Source of the DNA: Caldilinea sp. CFX5 | GTDB lineage: Bacteria > Chloroflexota > Anaerolineae > Caldilineales > Caldilineaceae | DNA: 64,000 nucleotides | Direction of reading: 5' to 3' | Assembly: GCA_021405325.1 (NCBI GenBank) | Contig: QWII01000006.1 | Location: 124,001-188,000 of the forward strand | In this document: positions 15,635 through 24,316 of the stretch, piece by piece | How the letters are laid out: each line of letters begins with the position of its first letter | How positions within the stretch are numbered: the first letter of the stretch is position 1 | Notes under the pieces: model-generated | Database searches by the model: none | Seen by the model: the letters and a program-made list of their open reading frames with translations, nothing else | What the model was told of the DNA's origin: nothing | Made by a program: the position numbers and the translations under genes

Positions 15635-18628
15635 CTATCGCCGAACCAGCGGCAGATAAAGCTGGGGGATGGCGCCGGGATAGACCCGCACCGTAGTCAG
15701 CGGGTCGCCCAGGAGCAGGAAGGTTTTTAGCGTATCCTGACAGCAGGCGCTTTGGGTGAGCAGTTCAACATTACCGGCTTCGATCAAGGCGCCGATTTTG
15801 GCCGTAAGGGGCGGGGCGTTCCAGAGCGCTTTGTAGAAACCGCGCTGCAAGATGTCATGACCATAGGCCACACTCAGACCGGACGGCCCCCAAACGGCAA
15901 TGGCGCCGCCGTTGGGATTGAGGAAGAGGCGTTCATCAATCACCGTGCCGGAAAAGGCCGGCTTCTGGAATTGGCTAGTCAAGCAGGTCATGGAGAGATT
16001 GACAAAGTAGCGATCCTTATTCGCCAACAGGTCAGTATCATAGAGACCCAGCAACCAATTCTGCTCGACATTGGGCCGCTCATCGGTAATGGCCCATTGC
16101 CAGTGATGGCTATGACCGTTGTAGGCCACCAGTCCGGCGCCGGCGCTCAGTTGGCTGAGAACGGCGCTGCGGACCTGAACGGCATCTTCGATGCGCCACG
16201 GTTCCAGACCGCCGGGGTCGGCAAAGTGGGGGAAGGGATCATAGTAGATGCGCTGCTTGCGTACCGTGGGCGGGGCAATTTCGGCCAGGCCATCGGAAAT
16301 TTTGGCAAAATCACCGGCCAGATCTTTGAGCGGCTGACCGTTGTTGTCAACGCTCTTGATATAATTATCGGCCAGCAGGATGCTGACATTTTGCCAGCCG
16401 GTCAGGCCGGTTGTGCGCTCATAACTCACCAGCTTGTTGACCACGCCGGCCAGATCGCCGTTGTTCTTCACCGGCAGCCGCCCCACCCACATTTCAGCGG
16501 CAAAAAAATGACCGGCCGGGTCGTCGCCTGTCACCGGGTCATCGCCATCCAGTTGGCCATAGCAAGGCTCACAGGCCGCTTCGATTAACCAGGGATCGAC
16601 CTTGGCCATGTAGGGAGGCACAAAGTTAGTATTCCCTTTCTTCTCGTAGTTGTGCGGGTCCAGCGTCCCATCCCCCACCAGAGTCACGGCATGAGGGACA
16701 CGCGGCCAGTTGGCGGCGGCGTAGCGTAAGAAGCGCCGAATCGCTTCAGCCGAAACCTGACCATAACTCCAGCCATCATAGATCGCCTGAATATCCACGG
16801 TCTGTACTTGGTAGCCCTGATCACGGCGCAATTGTAACAATGGTCCCAACCCAGCCAAAAAGGCCGCCGGGCCAATATAGAGGGCGTCGGCGCCGCTGTT
16901 GTTCGTCAGGGTGATCGGCGTGTTGGCTATGACCGTAGGTGTGTGCAACAGACCAGGGCCAGTAACAACATAGGTGCGCGCGGTTGGTCCATCTTGGAAA
17001 CCAGTGACATCAGCGCCGGTTAAAATGAGCGGGGTTGTGACCGTAGTCACATCATAAAAGGTGTAACCGGCGGGAAGGTTCGACCATTGATAGCGCCAAT
17101 CGCCGACCACGCCGGTAAACTGAGCGCCATTGCCGCCGAAATCAAGCAAGACGGGCGCCTGCCACGCCACCTTTTCCAGTAGGATGGTCGCCTCGCGATC
17201 CGTGGTGGTGGGGGTGGCCAACATGGCAATGTCCAGCAGATTACTCTGCACTGTGCTGGAAATCACATGCTGCCAGTTACGCACCAGTTCCGTAGCCGGC
17301 ACACTGTTCCAGGTTACATCGCGCTGGTCGCTGCCGATCTTGACCCGCAACGTATGTTGGCCGCGGATGTTGGTGGTGACAGCCACCGTATAGACCGCCG
17401 TCTCGGCCACACGCGGCAGGCGTGAGACGACCGTTGCCGAGGCGGCTGTGCTGTCGGTGACGTTGGTCACGGCTGTTTCACGGGGGGCGGCCGCACTCAC
17501 GGTCGCTGCGCTTTGGGCGGTGAGCAGGTTGCTATGAAACCAGTGATCACCGTCGCTGCCTTCATAGCGTGAATCATATAGTTGATTCTCTTCCCAGACA
17601 CCTGTTTCCAGCGCCGTCGTGCGGACGGCGGCGCCGCCGGGTGTAACGGCACGGGCGGCCATGCGTAAACCAGCGCTCTCCCCTTCGGTGAGCCAGTATG
17701 TTTCCTGTACATTCCAGCGGTCGCCCACCTGAGACGCATAGAAACGGAGGGTGCTGTTGGCGGTCAACTTGCCGCCGACCAGCCCATCCAGGTGCAGCGC
17801 AACCTCGCGCCCCTGATGGTGTAGTTGTAGGCGGTTTGGCTCCACTACCGCCAGATTCAGACCGGCGGCAACAAGCGCTTCTCCGCGTATTTGCTGCATC
17901 CCCACTTCACTGACGGTCACCTTGAAGGCTTTGCGCAACGCATCACCATTGACCGGCGCGACGGCGTCGTTAAAACGCGTCTGATTGCCGGCGCGCGCTG
18001 TGGTCGTTGCACTGTGTAGCGCCTGGTCATCCAACAAGCGCGCTTGGGGCGCACGGGCCGTCAAGGCAGTGGCCACTTTGGTCACACCGGCCTCGGCGTA
18101 GAGTGGGCTAAAGGCAATCACCGCCATTGACTTACCATGCAGCTTGCCTTGGCGTAAGACAAAGAGCGGGGTGGTGGGGAGCGCCACGGTTTCTACGCTT
18201 TGGCTGGCATCGGCCATTGTCTCCCAGCCGATGGCGCGAGGGACAAGCGCCGGCGCCGGCGCCAGGTCGCGCGCCCAATCCTGGGCTGCGACCTTTTGGA
18301 GCTGAAGTTCAAGCTTTTGCCCTTCTGGTAGCTCGACAGTCAGCAACTGCATGGGCAACAAGTAGCCTTGAAAACGGATCTGCGGGAATTGTGCAACCAG
18401 ATCGACGGCTGACGCGGTGACTAACGCCGGATTGGGCCATGTGATGGTGAGATCGGTGGCGGTCGTTGTGATGGCGACAGCGTCTGTGATGTGACCTGAC
18501 GGCGCCGACTGGGCTGTAACCTGGGCCTGCACCGCTGACGTTGTCGCCGGCAGCAGCGGCGTAACGCAGAGGAGCAAGGTCATCAACAGCAACAAGCGAC
18601 GAATCAGTCGCAGACGAATTTTTGCCAT
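15635..18628 (-). CDS. Secreted gingipain-like (C25) cysteine protease with LPL tail
   Basis: A 997-residue exported protein. Signal peptide about 1-36; a prodomain-like beta region to about 600; a caspase-fold C25 domain about 610-960. The likely dyad is His839 (YNGHSHH) and Cys882 (MTCLT), and VGDGTLDPHNY and WVGRLPV match gingipain family strands. The C-terminus is LYLPLVRR, the tail shared by other exported proteins in this window. The ATG follows GGGAGG. C25 members include surface proteases and PorU, the type IX sortase; no type IX component is seen here. Substrate is unknown. Confidence 0.88.
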   Translation of the reverse strand: MAKIRLRLIRRLLLLMTLLLCVTPLLPATTSAVQAQVTAQSAPSGHITDAVAITTTATDLTITWPNPALVTASAVDLVAQFPQIRFQGYLLPMQLLTVELPEGQKLELQLQKVAAQDWARDLAPAPALVPRAIGWETMADASQSVETVALPTTPLFVLRQGKLHGKSMAVIAFSPLYAEAGVTKVATALTARAPQARLLDDQALHSATTTARAGNQTRFNDAVAPVNGDALRKAFKVTVSEVGMQQIRGEALVAAGLNLAVVEPNRLQLHHQGREVALHLDGLVGGKLTANSTLRFYASQVGDRWNVQETYWLTEGESAGLRMAARAVTPGGAAVRTTALETGVWEENQLYDSRYEGSDGDHWFHSNLLTAQSAATVSAAAPRETAVTNVTDSTAASATVVSRLPRVAETAVYTVAVTTNIRGQHTLRVKIGSDQRDVTWNSVPATELVRNWQHVISSTVQSNLLDIAMLATPTTTDREATILLEKVAWQAPVLLDFGGNGAQFTGVVGDWRYQWSNLPAGYTFYDVTTVTTPLILTGADVTGFQDGPTARTYVVTGPGLLHTPTVIANTPITLTNNSGADALYIGPAAFLAGLGPLLQLRRDQGYQVQTVDIQAIYDGWSYGQVSAEAIRRFLRYAAANWPRVPHAVTLVGDGTLDPHNYEKKGNTNFVPPYMAKVDPWLIEAACEPCYGQLDGDDPVTGDDPAGHFFAAEMWVGRLPVKNNGDLAGVVNKLVSYERTTGLTGWQNVSILLADNYIKSVDNNGQPLKDLAGDFAKISDGLAEIAPPTVRKQRIYYDPFPHFADPGGLEPWRIEDAVQVRSAVLSQLSAGAGLVAYNGHSHHWQWAITDERPNVEQNWLLGLYDTDLLANKDRYFVNLSMTCLTSQFQKPAFSGTVIDERLFLNPNGGAIAVWGPSGLSVAYGHDILQRGFYKALWNAPPLTAKIGALIEAGNVELLTQSACCQDTLKTFLLLGDPLTTVRVYPGAIPQLYLPLVRR

Positions 18629-18920
18629 GCCATTTCCTCCCTAACTTCCATACATCATCGACCGGCTGGCGGTGCAGTCGATGTTTCCGATAATAACCAT
18701 ATCATTTTATGGGGTCTTTGCAAAAATCAACATGCGCTTTTTCATGTGATCGTTTCACGTGATTGTGTTGACGTTGATAGAAATATGAAGTTACTGTCAT
18801 TTAACGACATTTTGCTTACGGATCACATTGCAATCTGTTGACAAAAAGTATAAGACTTATGTCTAGCCCGATCTGATAGCTTTTACCGTCAAAGCCACGA
18901 TAGACCTTCGGAAAATCTTT

Positions 18921-18960
18921 TGCCTGTAGGGGCAATCCTTTGCGGTTGCCCCTACAGGCA
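18921..18960. repeat. 15-bp inverted repeat
   Basis: TGCCTGTAGGGGCAA (18921-18935) and its exact complement (18946-18960), with a 10-nt loop. It is built from a TAGGGGCA word that recurs in the hairpin at 57495. It has no T-run. Confidence 0.85.
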
Positions 18961-19056
18961 CAGATACATCCCCGCAGGGGTTCCCGGTGGCTGGCGAGGG
19001 GGCGCCAGTCATGGACTGGCGAAGAGCGGGCCGGTTAGGCGGTACCCGGAAAACAA

Positions 19057-19093
19057 AAAGGAGCATTCCTCAACTGCGATGGAATGCTCCTTT
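19057..19093 (-). terminator. Intrinsic terminator of the PEP-CTERM gene
   Basis: Read on the minus strand, AAAGGAGCATTCC pairs with GGAATGCTCCTTT across an 11-nt loop and runs into TTTTTG TTTT. It sits about 50 bases past the PEP-CTERM stop. Confidence 0.8.
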
Positions 19094-19144
19094 GAAATGG
19101 GCGGTGTTTAGTTTTTTGGGGAAAGTTCAAGAACGATTGAACGC

Positions 19145-19537
19145 TTATTCCTCGGTTTTGCGACGCGAAGCAAGCGCAGCCGAAAGGGCAGCCAAGCCTG
19201 TCCCAAAGAGGACAACCGTCACCGGTTCGGGAATCGGCACAGGGCCGGACGGAATCGGCGTCGGCGTTGGCGTATCCGGCGGCAGCGTCACCACTTGGGT
19301 TGGCGTATTGGTCGGCCCGACCGGCGTATTGGTCGGCGTCGGCGTAACCGTCGGCGGCAAGGGGGTATTCGTGGAGGTTGCGGTTGGCACTTCGGTGACT
19401 GTCGTTTCAACCGCCGGCACTTGATCTTGCGCAGAAGCAGTGCGCACGGCGCCTAAGCCGGGCAGCAAGAGGAAAGCTATGGCTAGGGCAACAGTCGTCA
19501 AGACGACTGCCCAACGGATGATGGCAGATCTTTTCAT
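19145..19537 (-). CDS. Small secreted protein with PEP-CTERM sorting signal
   Basis: A 130-residue protein: signal peptide (about 1-36), then a Thr/Pro-rich stretch of TPT/TNTP repeats (about 50-98), and a classic PEP-CTERM tail (Pro-Glu-Pro at 103-105, a hydrophobic helix about 106-122, then ASRRK). Such tails are recognised and cleaved by exosortase (EpsH/XrtA class). The ATG at 19537 was chosen for its GAGGAG site; the frame extends 24 codons upstream without signal character. There is no folded domain between the signals, so it may be a wall or matrix linker. The exosortase is not in this window. Confidence 0.85.
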   Translation of the reverse strand: MKRSAIIRWAVVLTTVALAIAFLLLPGLGAVRTASAQDQVPAVETTVTEVPTATSTNTPLPPTVTPTPTNTPVGPTNTPTQVVTLPPDTPTPTPIPSGPVPIPEPVTVVLFGTGLAALSAALASRRKTEE

Positions 19538-19786
19538 TGCAATGATTCTCCTCAATGATTGATGATGTTCAAAGACGATAAGATAACTGTATAAACAAGC
19601 CTCATCCATACAAAAGGTGAGTAATACGGGATTGTCCTGTTGCAGGATTGTTGGTCACGCTTTTGGGTTGATGAGTAACGATTCTGCTCATTTTGCATTG
19701 TATCATAGAAAGATGAATTTTTAAAAGTGTTTATACCACAATCTTTATATCTGCGAAATTGTGCTACAACTTCTCCTATTGTCGTG

Positions 19787-21802
19787 TTAGAGGCGACCAA
19801 ACGCTTTTTCCAACTCACCGGCCGAAAGTTGGATCATCGTCGGGCGACCATGAGGACAGGTGCGGGGTGATTGGCACGCTTCCAGTTGGTGAATCAACTC
19901 CTGCATTTCCAAGTCACTAAGGAGTTGACCGGCTTTGATGGCGGCCCGTTTGCAGATCATCTTGACCATGCGCGCTTCCAGCTCTTCGCCCACCAGATTA
20001 CGCCGGTTGGTCATGGCGCTGACAATCTCTTCCAGCGTGCGTAAGGGGTCTTGACCGGAGAGGACGCTGGGAATGGCGCGCACCAGGAAGGTGTCGCCGC
20101 CAAAGGCTTCCACCTCGAAGCCAACCTGGTTGAGTTGCGCCAGATGCTCGGCCACCAGCCCGGTCAACTCATGGCCGACATGCAAGGTCAACGGTTCCAG
20201 CAGGTGTTGCCGTGCAATGTCGCCAGCGACCGTGCCATAGCGCTGGGCCAGATATTTTTCATAGAGGATACGTTCGTGGGCGGCGTGTTGGTCGATCAGG
20301 TACATGCCCTCCGGCCCCTCGGCCACAATGTACATGGCCCCGATCTGGCCGACGACGCGCAACGGTGGGATCTGGCGCTTTTGCGCAGTGACTTGTACGT
20401 CACGCTGGTGCTCTGGGGTGGGTGGCTTCGACCTGAGCTCAGCCGAAGGTTGGGTGATTGGGTGATTGGGTGATTGATCGGCGTCTTGCCATTGGGACGA
20501 TGACGTTGGCACCGCTGGAGCGCGATTGAGCGCTCCTGTCGCGGTGGCCGGCGGTGGCGTATAGAGATCGAAGGCGCTCTGTGCGGCCGGTTGCGCGATT
20601 GGTCGCTCAATCGGCCGCTCTTCCACCCAAGTCGAAGCGTTGAAGCTTTCCGGTTCTGTCCACTCCCAGGCATCGTCAGTGGCGACCGGCGGGGTCGCAG
20701 CGGGTAAGGTCAGGTTCGGTGGCGGCGCCACGGTGACAATCGACCGGCGCACGGCCTTTTGCACCGCACTAAAGACGGCCCGCTCGTCAACAAAGCGCAC
20801 CTGCACCTTCTGCGGGTGGACATTGACATCGACCTGCGCCGGGTCGATCGCCACAAAGATCACCGCCAGCGGATAGCGCCCCACCGGCAGCAGTGTATGG
20901 TACGCCTGCACAATGGCATGGGTCACGCTACGGTCTTCCACATAGCGCCGGTTGACAAAAATATCAATGTCGCTCCGGTTGGCGCGCGTCAGCGTGGGGA
21001 GGCTGGTGTAGCCGAAGACGCGGATGGTGGACGGTGGCTGGTGGCTGGTGGATGATACGGCCTCCGGCGACGGCATGAAATCAACGTCTTCAATAAAATC
21101 CTGTGGGGGGGTAGCGGCCCAAGGCGGTACACCGACGGCGGTCATTTGTTTGGTGTTTTCTAACCCGTAGAGTTTGACCAGGACATCAAGCAGGTCGCCG
21201 CTGCCGGTGGATTGGAAGATCAGTTTGCCTTCGTTGACCAGGCTAAAGCGGCGGTCGGGGTAGGCGAGGGCATAGCGCTGGACGACGGCGGTGATCTGGC
21301 CGGCTTCGGTGGGCGCTTTGCGCAGAAATTTTTTGCGCGCCGGCACATTGTAGAAGAGATGCTCAATGTTGATAATGGTGCCCACCGGCGTGCCGGCGCG
21401 CTGCTGGGCGACAACCGCTCCCCCTTCGATGCGCAACTGTGTGCCAAAGGGTTCGTCTTTGTGGCGCGTGGTCAGGGTCATCTGGCTGACGGCGGCGATG
21501 CTGTAGAGCGCTTCGCCACGAAAGCCAAAGGTGGCAATTTGATAGAGATCGTCGGCGCTCTCGATCTTGCTGGTGGCGTGGCGCAAGAGGGCCAACGGCG
21601 CCTCTTCGGCGGTCATGCCGTGGCCGTTGTCGATGACGCGCAGGAGCCGTTGGCCCCCTTCGCGAATTTCGACGCGAATCTCGGTGGCCCCGGCGTCGAG
21701 GCTGTTTTCGATCAACTCTTTGGCGACGTTGGCCGGTCGCTCCACCACCTCGCCGGCGGCGATCTTGGCAGCGACATCGGGCGCTAAAATGTGTATGGTC
21801 AT
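19787..21802 (-). CDS. mutL: DNA mismatch repair protein MutL
   Basis: A 671-residue MutL. N-terminal GHKL ATPase: Glu29 (AKELIENS), NSLDAGA, DNGHGM and GFRGEAL motifs. The C-terminal domain has the endonuclease motif DQHAAHERILYE and the late CPHGRPT, so this is a nicking-type MutL (as in bacteria without MutH). Start ATG at 21802 gives the standard MTIHIL N-terminus; the upstream extension is non-homologous. The linker (about 350-500) holds a short dispersed repeat translated as NHPITQ-type residues (20421-20476). It stands alone without mutS, divergent from an AAA ATPase-nuclease gene. Confidence 0.95.
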   Translation of the reverse strand: MTIHILAPDVAAKIAAGEVVERPANVAKELIENSLDAGATEIRVEIREGGQRLLRVIDNGHGMTAEEAPLALLRHATSKIESADDLYQIATFGFRGEALYSIAAVSQMTLTTRHKDEPFGTQLRIEGGAVVAQQRAGTPVGTIINIEHLFYNVPARKKFLRKAPTEAGQITAVVQRYALAYPDRRFSLVNEGKLIFQSTGSGDLLDVLVKLYGLENTKQMTAVGVPPWAATPPQDFIEDVDFMPSPEAVSSTSHQPPSTIRVFGYTSLPTLTRANRSDIDIFVNRRYVEDRSVTHAIVQAYHTLLPVGRYPLAVIFVAIDPAQVDVNVHPQKVQVRFVDERAVFSAVQKAVRRSIVTVAPPPNLTLPAATPPVATDDAWEWTEPESFNASTWVEERPIERPIAQPAAQSAFDLYTPPPATATGALNRAPAVPTSSSQWQDADQSPNHPITQPSAELRSKPPTPEHQRDVQVTAQKRQIPPLRVVGQIGAMYIVAEGPEGMYLIDQHAAHERILYEKYLAQRYGTVAGDIARQHLLEPLTLHVGHELTGLVAEHLAQLNQVGFEVEAFGGDTFLVRAIPSVLSGQDPLRTLEEIVSAMTNRRNLVGEELEARMVKMICKRAAIKAGQLLSDLEMQELIHQLEACQSPRTCPHGRPTMIQLSAGELEKAFGRL
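20421..20476. repeat. Dispersed short repeat inserted in-frame in the mutL linker
   Basis: A GCTTCGACCTGAGCTCAGC palindromic core is followed by tandem GATTGGGT units. The words resemble those in intergenic hairpins elsewhere in the window. It falls in the disordered linker of MutL, where extra residues are tolerated. Confidence 0.7.
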
Positions 21803-21920
21803 AGAGAAATTATACCATATTCTTGGCGATTTCCATTTTTCGTAGAGCAGCGTGTGTTGTCCTAGCCCAAATGAGCTACCGATGGAACATAGTCTTGGCC
21901 TGTGCAACGCACGCGACTGA

Positions 21921-21949
21921 ATGACAAAGTCGGCGGCTTGTGGTATGAT
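21921..21949 (+). promoter_or_regulatory. Probable promoter of the ATPase-nuclease gene
   Basis: ATGACA at 21921-21926 and an extended -10 TG-G-TATGAT at 21941-21949 are separated by 17 bases, a standard sigma-70 layout. It lies 40 bases upstream of the ATG at 21989. Confidence 0.5.
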
Positions 21950-21988
21950 TGCGGCAATGGGACTACAAGCGCGGAGAAAGGAACGTTG

Positions 21989-23587
21989 ATGCGTAAATTT
22001 TCATCATACGGCCCGGTTGATACGGATTTGCATTATTATGTACCCCGTCAGGCGTTAATTGATCGCGCTGTACATCATTTGGTGGGTGATGATCCGGTGA
22101 AGGGTGGTCATTACATAACGGTCTGGGCGCCGCGTCAGCGCGGGAAAAGTTGGATCATGCAGCAGGCGATGTGGCAATTGCAGAATTCGCCTGCTGTTGA
22201 ACCCTTCGATGTCCTCAAGATCAACTTGGAACATTTGAAGATGACGCCGGACAGCGTGCGTGTTGCTCAACTCATTACGAATGAACTATGTGAGAAATTA
22301 GAACTGCCGCCAATTGCCATACAGCAACTCGAAGACTTTTATGCTGTCTTCAAGCGCGATGTTTTACGAAACCCGTTGATTTTGATCCTGGACGAGTTTG
22401 ATTCATTAACGCCGCAGACGATCAATGGCTTGGTGAGCGTCTTTCGCAACATCTACAACACGCGACGCGATCAACTGGGCAAAACGAGCGCCGAAAAGGA
22501 TTACTTATTGCATGGTATGGCGTTGATTGGTGTGCGCGGTGTGTTGGGTTTGGACAACCCGCGCGGCTCACCTTTTAATGTTCAACGCAGTTTGCAAATC
22601 CCGAATCTTACTTTTGACGAAGTCGCTGCCATGTTTCACTGGTATGAGCGCGAGAGTGGGCAAACCGTCGAACCGGCGGTGATTGACCGCGTTTACACCC
22701 AGTTGCGCGGCCAACCGGGGTTGACTTCCTGGTTTGGCGAGTTACTCACAGAAACCTACAACAAACAGAATCCGGCGATTACCTTGCATGACTTTGAGAT
22801 TGTCGAGGCGACCGCCAGTAGCCTGTTGCCCAACGCCAATATTCTGAACATTATCAGCAAAGCCAATGAAGAACCGCATCGCACCTTTTTGATTGAACTC
22901 TTTCAGACTGAGGAAAAGATTGAATTCAAATACGACGATCCGAGCATCAACTTTCTCTATATGAATGGCGTCATCGATGAGGAGATTGTCGATGGCGTCG
23001 AATTTTATGTAAAGTTTCCCTGTCCCTTTGTGCAGAAACGGCTCTTTAACCATTTTGCTCGTGAGATTTTTCGGGATATCGGCGAACTCTACCCGCCTTT
23101 TACCAACTTGACCCCGATCTTGACACAGGGGGGGCTGGCGGTCAAGAGTTTACTGCGGCTCTACGAACAATATGTACAGAAAAATCACACCTGGCTCTTC
23201 CAAGAAGCGCCCCGTCGCACCGATCTGCGCTTGTACGAGGCGGTCTACCACTTCAATCTCTATATGTGGTTGACCCGCTTTCTCCAACGCACCGGCGGTC
23301 GCGTCTATCCTGAATTCCCCACCGGTAACGGACAAATTGATCTACTCATCCGTTACCAGAGACGCCCTTACGGGGTAGAGCTAAAAAGTTTTCGCAGCGA
23401 CTTTGAATACAACCTCGCCCTAGAGCAAGCAGCGCGCTATGCCCAACAACTCCAACTAACCACGATAACCATTGTTTTCTTTGTAGCAGCAGTCGATGAC
23501 GCCACGCGCGCCCAGTATGAAACGCTTTATCACGAGCCGACCAGTGGCGTCACCGTGGAGCCGGTGTTGGTGACAACCGTCGAATAA
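21989..23587 (+). CDS. AAA ATPase fused to a PD-(D/E)XK nuclease domain
   Basis: A 532-residue protein. An ATPase domain has Walker A WAPRQRGKS (about residues 42-50) and Walker B LILILDEFDS (about 128-137), followed by a winged-helix-like region. The last about 100 residues carry a PD-(D/E)XK pattern: GNGQIDLLIRY then GVELK, and a late AARYAQQ helix. It matches the broad AAA-ATPase-like/PDDEXK_9 family, whose function is mostly unknown and which is often amplified in genomes. Start ATG at 21989 has AAAGGA. Its DNA is visibly more A+T-rich than the flanks, which hints at transfer. A defence or mobile-element role is possible, not shown. Confidence 0.8.
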   Translation: MRKFSSYGPVDTDLHYYVPRQALIDRAVHHLVGDDPVKGGHYITVWAPRQRGKSWIMQQAMWQLQNSPAVEPFDVLKINLEHLKMTPDSVRVAQLITNELCEKLELPPIAIQQLEDFYAVFKRDVLRNPLILILDEFDSLTPQTINGLVSVFRNIYNTRRDQLGKTSAEKDYLLHGMALIGVRGVLGLDNPRGSPFNVQRSLQIPNLTFDEVAAMFHWYERESGQTVEPAVIDRVYTQLRGQPGLTSWFGELLTETYNKQNPAITLHDFEIVEATASSLLPNANILNIISKANEEPHRTFLIELFQTEEKIEFKYDDPSINFLYMNGVIDEEIVDGVEFYVKFPCPFVQKRLFNHFAREIFRDIGELYPPFTNLTPILTQGGLAVKSLLRLYEQYVQKNHTWLFQEAPRRTDLRLYEAVYHFNLYMWLTRFLQRTGGRVYPEFPTGNGQIDLLIRYQRRPYGVELKSFRSDFEYNLALEQAARYAQQLQLTTITIVFFVAAVDDATRAQYETLYHEPTSGVTVEPVLVTTVE

Positions 23588-23635
23588 CCGTACCGCCCAA
23601 ATCGTCCACGCCCATGACTGCCAGTACGCGCCGAA

Positions 23636-24316
23636 TTACATCTTGATTGCCCCAGAGGTCAACCCACGGATAAAGCTACGGCTGGTGAAGGCAAACATTA
23701 ACAACAAGGGGATGCCGGAGATGACATAGCCGGCATACATGGCCCCCGGATCGCGCTGCGTGACCAGTTGCCCCAGTCGCAAAATCCCCAGAATGGCCGG
23801 ATAGCGCGTCGGATCGGAGAGGACCATGATCGGCCAGATAAATTCATTCCAGACATTGAGAATTTGCAACACAATCAGCGTCGAGAGGATCGGCTTGGCC
23901 AGGGGCAAGGCAATGCGCAGCAACATGGTCATTTCGCCGGCGCCATCAATGCGCCCCGCCTCAAAGAGTTCACCGGGTAGCGAAGCAAAGAAGGTGCGGA
24001 GGACAATAATCTGAAAGGCTTGCGCACCGGCGGCCAGCGGCAACCAGACGCCCCAATAGGTGTTGTTGAGGTTGAGATTCACCGTCACCACAAAAGCGGT
24101 GATCAACGTTAAGACGCCGGGGATCATCAGCAGCGCCAGAATTGCCATGTAGAAAAATTCACGGCCCGGAAAATCATAGCGCGCCAGCACATAGGACGAG
24201 AGGGTGCTGCAAATGATGCTCACAATGACCGTGCCGACGGAAAAGTTGAGGCTGTTGATATAGGATGACTTATCGATCCCGTCAAGGTGTTGAAAGGGTG
24301 TTGAAAAACGGTGTCG
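23636..24316 (-). pseudogene. N-terminally truncated sugar ABC transporter permease (MalG/AraQ type)
   Basis: The readable frame covers about 226 codons, from just after the stop of the upstream dehydrogenase to the stop at 23636. It keeps most of the MalG-type permease, including the EAA loop (FEAGRIDGAGEM...LPLAKP) and the C-terminal GLTSGAIK. Homology starts in the periplasmic stretch before the second helix (SSYINSLNFSV); the first helix and about 60 residues are missing, and there is no ATG (a GTG lies at 24223). The dehydrogenase stop abuts the remnant, so a deletion joined them. The partner permease, binding protein and ATPase are absent. Confidence 0.7.

Larger units (their letters stand above)
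18629..19144. other. Gene-free stretch with A+T-rich part and two hairpins
   Basis: Positions 18690-18870 are clearly A+T-rich and lie upstream of the C25 gene, so they probably hold its promoter; I could not fix -35/-10 boxes. A 15-bp hairpin lies at 18921-18960, a short one at 19003-19021 (CGCCAGTC-ATG-GACTGGCG), and a terminator at 19057-19093. No ORF or RNA gene is supported. Confidence 0.5.

Noticed and set aside
18920..19060. A c-di-GMP riboswitch upstream of the C25 gene
   Set aside because: Some words (GGTGGCTGG, GGTACCCGG) look similar, but the conserved core and the orientation to a start codon do not fit.
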